Assembly: GCA_021613375.1 (NCBI GenBank)
Contig: CM038721.1
Span: 5,678,986-5,742,985, forward strand
DNA length: 64,000 nucleotides
Source of the DNA: Megaleporinus macrocephalus
Lineage: Eukaryota > Chordata > Actinopteri > Characiformes > Anostomidae
Reading direction: 5' to 3'
The notes beneath the pieces are model-generated. The model was not told where the DNA came from. It saw only the letters and a program-made list of their open reading frames with translations, and did no database searches. Position 1 is the stretch's first letter. Every line of letters begins with the position of its first letter. Made by a program: the position numbers and the translations under genes. Shown here one piece after another: positions 59,564 to 64,000 of this stretch.

Positions 59564-59791
59564 TCCTTAACTTGGATTGGCGGCCGTACCAGGAGATTTA
59601 GACAGAGGACTGAGAATTGCTGATAATAGAACTATATGCAAAATAAGCCTTTATACAAAAATAGACTTTAATACAAACATTTTTATTCTTTAAAAATCAT
59701 CTGATACACTTACATTAATTGTGAAATTGACAATATTGTTTGTAAATTGCATGAAATTAAATTCTAAAGTGATCCTAACTTTTGAGCGGTA

Positions 59792-59890
<99 letters not shown>

Positions 59891-59998
59891 TGATTCTTTA
59901 ATTGCGTGCTCTTTTTGCTATCTTAGTTTTATAAAGTAATGCATTTCACTTGAATTTCATTATAAAATCACACTGTTAGACTTAATTATATTTAAATT
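59396..59998. repeat. Inverted repeat with 110-bp arms around a Tc1-like fragment
   Basis: Arms 59396-59505 and 59889-59998 are reverse complements over 110 bases with no gaps and about two mismatches (e.g. gcaattaaagaatcacc pairs with ggtgattctttaattgc). Between them lie two (TA)n runs (59509-59551, 59796-59888), which enclose 59553-59796, an inverted truncated copy of the Tc1/mariner-like element at 11780-12345. Confidence 0.92.
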
Positions 59999-61200
59999 CT
60001 AAATAATTTAAAAGATACTGATGGTGAAATTGAAAACCTGTTATTACCATCAACAAATGTCATTATCATCTCAACAGGTTATGTGTTGGTAATGACGTGT
60101 TGTGGTAATGACAATTTTCACTTTAAGAAAAAAAGGATTTGCTAAAGCTAGCTAACAGCTAGTACGAGATGCTATTTAAATACACATAAATAAACAAATC
60201 ATGTATATTTAATAATAATGTAAACGGTAATGACTCTGAATAAATGTACTCTATGATCAGGAGCAGTACACCATTCAGTTACTCCCATTTACACACATTA
60301 ACATCTCACTGCTTCTTTGTGAGTCTGTTTCCATGGTTACAACATAAACAAGTGCTACCTTTAAATTATTCCCTGCAGAAGTCATACACTGTTGCTGTAA
60401 TGATGATAATGTTGGGGATGATAATATATTGCTCAAAAATATGCATAGGTACAAATATGAAAGTAAACATTTAGTTTCTTTTTAAGTTTTTATGAAACTC
60501 ATATTGAGATTTTTTTTATAACTTGATCACTTTTTAGCATTTTATTGTGGCCCAGAAGTTTTAAAGTCTGGGTTGGGGACAAGGCCAAAGTAGCAAAATA
60601 TTGATGTTTAAATCATTATAAAATAAAATATTTTGGTTTGTCTTTTTTTGGCGATGAAAGAAATGATCTTATTAATACCTAAAAGACCTACTAAATTTAA
60701 CCAGCTAACCAAATTTAATTGACTATTGGGTTCAATTTCCCTACCAAACCCAAATATAATCACTGCCAGACCTGCTAAATCTAAAAGCCATTTAACTAGA
60801 ACCTGTCTGCCAATCTGAAGCAGCTAGAAGTTCTCAAAAAGCAGTACATGATGTTGTATTCTTACAACAGAGCTGCAGATGCCAAAAAAGTCTACCTGCA
60901 AACCACATTATCCACAAATAGAGAAACCTTTGAATAGTGGTGAACCGGCCTCCCAAACTTACACCAAGAGCGTGTTGATGACTCATCCAGGATGTCACAA
61001 AACAACCCAGACAAACATCCAAAAAACTAAAGGCCTCACTTGCCTCAGATAGACAGACACCATCCATAATTTAGCACTATATTTGCTTAAGGAAAAGAAA
61101 ACTGGAGTTGAAATTACTAAAGAAACTGGGACTCTTCACAACCTAACAGACCACCAAAACTGTCCCCATCAAATGAAGAAGGGTTTTGCTATTGTTATAT
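59999..61200. other. Intron sequence with nothing recognised
   Basis: AT-rich. Short frames only, no bounded element seen. Confidence 0.5.
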
Positions 61201-61206
61201 ATCTCA

Positions 61207-61440
61207 TCGCTGTCCAATTAAAAACAAGTATCTCTAAAATTGCAACTGTACAGGAGAGACCAAAAACATACTTTACTTTCAATGTAAGTCAATGATACCA
61301 GAATTGTTTTCAAGCTATTTTGGAGCACATCTATTGGTCCATTCGTGATGACATTTTCACACAATGTAAACAACCATTGGCGGTTCAAATGATGTAGAAA
61401 ACTCAAAATCAACAAAAATTTAGATTTTATTGAACAGGAT
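61207..61440. repeat. MITE-family copy
   Basis: Begins cgctgtccaattaaaaacaa and includes aatgtaagtcaatgatacca, related to 44007-44225 but with a diverged right end. Confidence 0.6.
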
Positions 61441-61698
61441 TTCTATGTAGAACCATAAACAATGCTCTTTCAGTCTGAAGCCCTGTTGCACCATTAAAGC
61501 ATGCAAATGGTTCTGTATAGTGCCTGCTCTACAGGACCCTTGACCCCACCTAGTTTAAGAGTGTAATTAAGATTAGATGATATACATGATGGTCAACAAA
61601 TATCAACAAAAATGGAAATGCATGGTTTTCTTTGGACACCGATGGTATATATGTCAGATGGTTTACACTCTTCTATTTTATGACCTGTGTGTATGAAG

Positions 61699-61807
61699 GT
61701 GCCTATTATAGAGATCTCAGAGGTCAACAACAAAAGCTGTGAGACAGACGTCAAAGATGAAAACTCTGAAGATACGGCCCACAAGAGGACTCGCTCCAAC
61801 TCTACAA
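61699..61807 (+). CDS. il16: il16 coding exon 4 (RSNSTS block)
   Basis: The frame reads VPIIEISEVNNKSCETDVKD onward to AHKRTRSNSTS, ending one base into a codon at donor AcaA|GTACAT. KRTRSNSTS corresponds to the H-x-R-A-RSNSTS block that precedes the -NPY- segment of mammalian pro-IL16. The acceptor used here is tatgaAG at 61697-61698, chosen because it gives phase 0 from exon 3. Its pyrimidine tract is weak, so the exact 5' edge is the least certain boundary. Other AGs at 61710-61711 and 61719-61720 would be out of phase. The segment is acidic, then basic. Confidence 0.78.
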
Positions 61808-62491
61808 GTACATCTCACACATATACACACATACATAGATTCTCTATCCACTGTCAAACTTGTGTACTCATATGTCCATATACCTCTGTGTAAAAGTCTG
61901 AGGCACCTGAGCTGAGTGTTCAAAAGTCTTTATCTAATCAATAAGTGTATTTACACCTAGATAACATTATATATCCTTAGAACCGATGTAAAGAATCATA
62001 CATACAATACAAAGTAACATGAATATGTTATTGTGAGAGAAGTAGATCAGATCTTGAGCTCCAGTTTGAAGAACAAAGTGTAGTTCCAGATTTCTCCTGG
62101 ACGCCCCAGACATTGTATGAATGTATTCAGTTCCTTCAGCAGCAATCTTGATTTAGCTTTATGAAGTACTGAGCAGTCAAAGCAGGTATTAGATGAGAAC
62201 TGTAAATAATTCTGTACTGTATTGATACTGTTTAAATATTTTAAATAAGTTAAAAAATAAAATGTTTTGCTGAGCAAATCAAATATAAAGTGCCTCAAAC
62301 TGTATGTTATATATATATATATATATATATTACAAACCCAGAAAACCTTTAGGCCTTCCACACAGAGCCGTGCACTCTCCGACTGATCCACTTGTTTTGT
62401 TTTTCCCAGTTTAGCCGCTCCACTGTAGTAGCTTTCTCTTGTGATCATGTGACCTGTCCTTATGTAACCGCGCTGGCTTTCTGGGTTTTAG
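61808..62491 (+). other. il16 intron 4
   Basis: 684 bases, phase 1. It contains a fragment of the mariner-like family at 61890-62285 (agttccagatttctcctgga, gcagtcaaagcaggtatta) and a (TA)n run at 62309-62330. Confidence 0.7.
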
Positions 62492-62640
62492 GCGTTCACC
62501 CATACTGGATCGGAGACCTGGACACCATCATTATGAAAACTCCAGAGCTGTTCCCGTGTCGTGTCCACACCACCACAGGCTTTTACGGCAACAGGAAGTC
62601 TCTCTCCCAACAGCTGGAATTCCCTCAGAGCATTCCACAG
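62492..62640 (+). CDS. il16: il16 coding exon 5 (RKSLSQQL block)
   Basis: The acceptor tgggttttAG at 62490-62491 is good. With the single base from exon 4 the junction encodes Ser, giving NSTS-VHPYWIGDLDTIIMKT, then GFYGNRKSLSQQLEFPQSIPQ-type text to the donor cacAG|GTGCGG, phase 0. The NSTSV-x-PY and NRKSLSQQL blocks match the mammalian long form in order and spacing, the strongest evidence for il16. The first PDZ domain should follow in later exons, none visible up to 64000. The donor is moderate. The frame runs on for about 35 codons to a stop inside the intron, so an alternative 3' end cannot be excluded. Confidence 0.85.
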
Positions 62641-63209
62641 GTGCGGGAACGGGATTCCATCATTTGGGTGAAACGCTGGGCAGCGACTGTATTAAAAAAA
62701 AAAGAGCTTCAGTTCATTTTTCACAATAGTAATGCCAATAAAAACTAAACTCACACATAAAAAGACAGACGTTTATTCTTATATAAGTTGGAGCTGGTAC
62801 AATTTAAAAGGGCCAAGGCCAAGGTCCGGACTGTCATCATTTCAATAATTTCAGTGCCATATCCTGTATACTGAGGTAGCCTAGTAGTTCTCTCAGCATT
62901 TTATGTCATCAGCAACTGAAGAATAAACCAACTTACACATACTGTTCAGTATATTGAGTGAATTGTTATCATTTATCATCCAAAATGTAGGCAATAGGTG
63001 TTGCCCATCACCAGAGACTGTGAGTGAGTGTGTGTGAGTGAAATACTTACCTGTTGGTCTTCCTCTTGCTGTTACCTGTTGTCTGTTCTTTAGCCAATCC
63101 AGCAAAGAGAGGCAGTACGAACAGAGCTCACCCTTAAAGGCCACCTAGGGCCAGTGGGGAACAGTCATGGCCTTCTACGCCCTCTCAGAGGGCCTAAAAT
63201 ATTCTTAAT

Positions 63210-63301
<92 letters not shown>

Positions 63302-64000
63302 TTATGTAATCTACTTACAGTTTGACAATCAACATCTAAACAATTACAAAAATATAGGCAAATAAATTATTTAATCGTGTCTATTCAATCTGTGTTGGAG
63401 CGTGAGGGGTTAAGTGGAAGCCTGTGAGTCTGTGTCTCCCCCTGTAAGGACTGTGATGCCTCCGCAGAATGTTGGTGATTGGTGGTCCTGCTGTTCATGT
63501 ACAGAGGGGGCTAGGCAGTTATAATTCAGTGCCATACCAATTTCAAATCAAAGTAAAACTGACCTCTAAGTGGGCGGGGCTTAACTGTAGGATCATTTGC
63601 GCCCACTGTGGTGGCGCTAGCTGGAGAAACAGCTAGCTAGTGCCAAGCTATCACCGCTACCTAGTTTGCTGAGTCACTCTGGAACCCATAGGGGAGAGGG
63701 CAGAGGCTTAGGGGTCATGGTTCGCTACTGCAAAGGGCCCATGGCCAGCTTAAGGTTGTGGGGGTGGTTTCTAGGGTAATGTATGTGTGCACTAGTTATG
63801 TTTAACAAGGCCTTATGTTCTGTTTTATTAAGTGAAGCCCATCCTTGTAGGGTCTCTAGTACTGTGGGGGAGACTAACTGGAGAGGATGGACATTGAGCT
63901 GAGAGGGAGTTGAGGTGGTCTAGCTAGTCGCATGTGGTAGCTCCTTGGTCTTGCAACCGTGAACTCATATTACCTGGACTGAATTCAAGTCAGGCCTTTT
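62641..64000 (+). other. il16 intron 5 (start only)
   Basis: No PDZ-like exon is visible. It contains a truncated relative of the hAT-like family at 62805-62960 (ccaaggtccggactgtcatc), a (CA)n/(TA)n microsatellite at 63210-63296, and unassigned mixed-composition sequence to the end of the window. Confidence 0.55.
63228..63296. repeat. (TA)n microsatellite
   Basis: About 34 TA units following a short CA run. Confidence 0.97.

Larger units (their letters stand above)
52043..61698 (+). other. il16 intron 3 (9.7 kb, transposon-rich)
   Basis: Phase-0 intron. It contains a retroelement-like stretch, an hAT remnant with perfect TSD, the second arm of the Tc1-derived duplication, 39-bp repeats, Tc1 remnants, a 501-bp hAT MITE and a 110-bp-arm inverted repeat. 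I recognise no further exon. Confidence 0.6.
43279..62640 (+). other. il16: il16 gene, 5' coding part (five exons, continues beyond the window)
   Basis: Five exons join in frame into 285 codons: 43279-43602, 51578-51717, 51910-52042, 61699-61807, 62492-62640. Each internal boundary has AG/GT and matching phase (0, 2, 0, 1). Three segments match the N-terminal part of vertebrate pro-interleukin-16 as I recall it: the SRSL-I/M-x-C-x-x-(R/K)TSDD block, the H-x-R-x-RSNSTS block, and NRKSLSQQL. Pro-IL16 is an intracellular multi-PDZ scaffold (the long form is neuronal), and its C-terminal end is cut by caspase-3 to give the CD4-binding cytokine. The PDZ domains and the cytokine part lie to the right of the window. 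The introns are 8.0 kb, 0.19 kb, 9.7 kb and 0.68 kb. Confidence 0.82.

Noticed and set aside
1..64000. tRNA, rRNA, snRNA or microRNA genes
   Set aside because: I saw no cloverleaf with A/B boxes, no rRNA-like sequence and no convincing precursor hairpin apart from repeat-derived foldbacks. A covariance-model scan would be decisive.

Overview
This window is eukaryotic nuclear DNA, almost certainly from a ray-finned (teleost) fish. It is AT-rich and full of long (TA)n and (CT)n microsatellites, minisatellites and Tc1/mariner-like and hAT-like DNA transposon remnants of kinds common in fish genomes. It has no bacterial-style operons, CRISPR arrays, or tRNA or rRNA genes that I can see. I cannot name the species.

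One protein-coding gene is supported: the 5' part of il16 (pro-interleukin-16, the long PDZ scaffold form) on the + strand. Five coding exons lie at 43279-43602, 51578-51717, 51910-52042, 61699-61807 and 62492-62640. They join in one frame (phases 0, 2, 0, 1, 0) into 855 nt (285 codons), and the gene runs off the right edge before any PDZ domain. A GA-rich, CpG-containing stretch at about 26465-26640 ends in a strong splice donor and is a candidate promoter and first exon.

Layout: 0-9.3 kb is a mosaic of transposons and two transposon-derived minisatellites. 9.3-16 kb holds dispersed repeats and a 1.9-kb array of 20/21-bp units. 16.2-24.2 kb is a satellite block in which a 79-bp array lies between two stretches of a 26-bp array. 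24.5-26.3 kb is a duplicated CT-rich tract. 26.4-43.2 kb is repeat-rich upstream or intron DNA with TA/minisatellite clusters, a triplicated 0.7-kb sequence and two further short-unit arrays. 43.2-64 kb is il16, whose introns carry several transposons with clear target-site duplications.

The recurring pattern is that minisatellites appear to have grown out of internal segments of DNA transposons. I see this for a 36-bp array in an hAT-like MITE, a 53/54-bp array in a Tc1 3' region and 39-bp repeats in the Tc1 motif that encodes IEHLWDEL; a 17-bp array that matches an hAT-like element is a weaker case. I found no convincing new multi-gene system. Family assignments are from memory of sequence patterns, without database searches.
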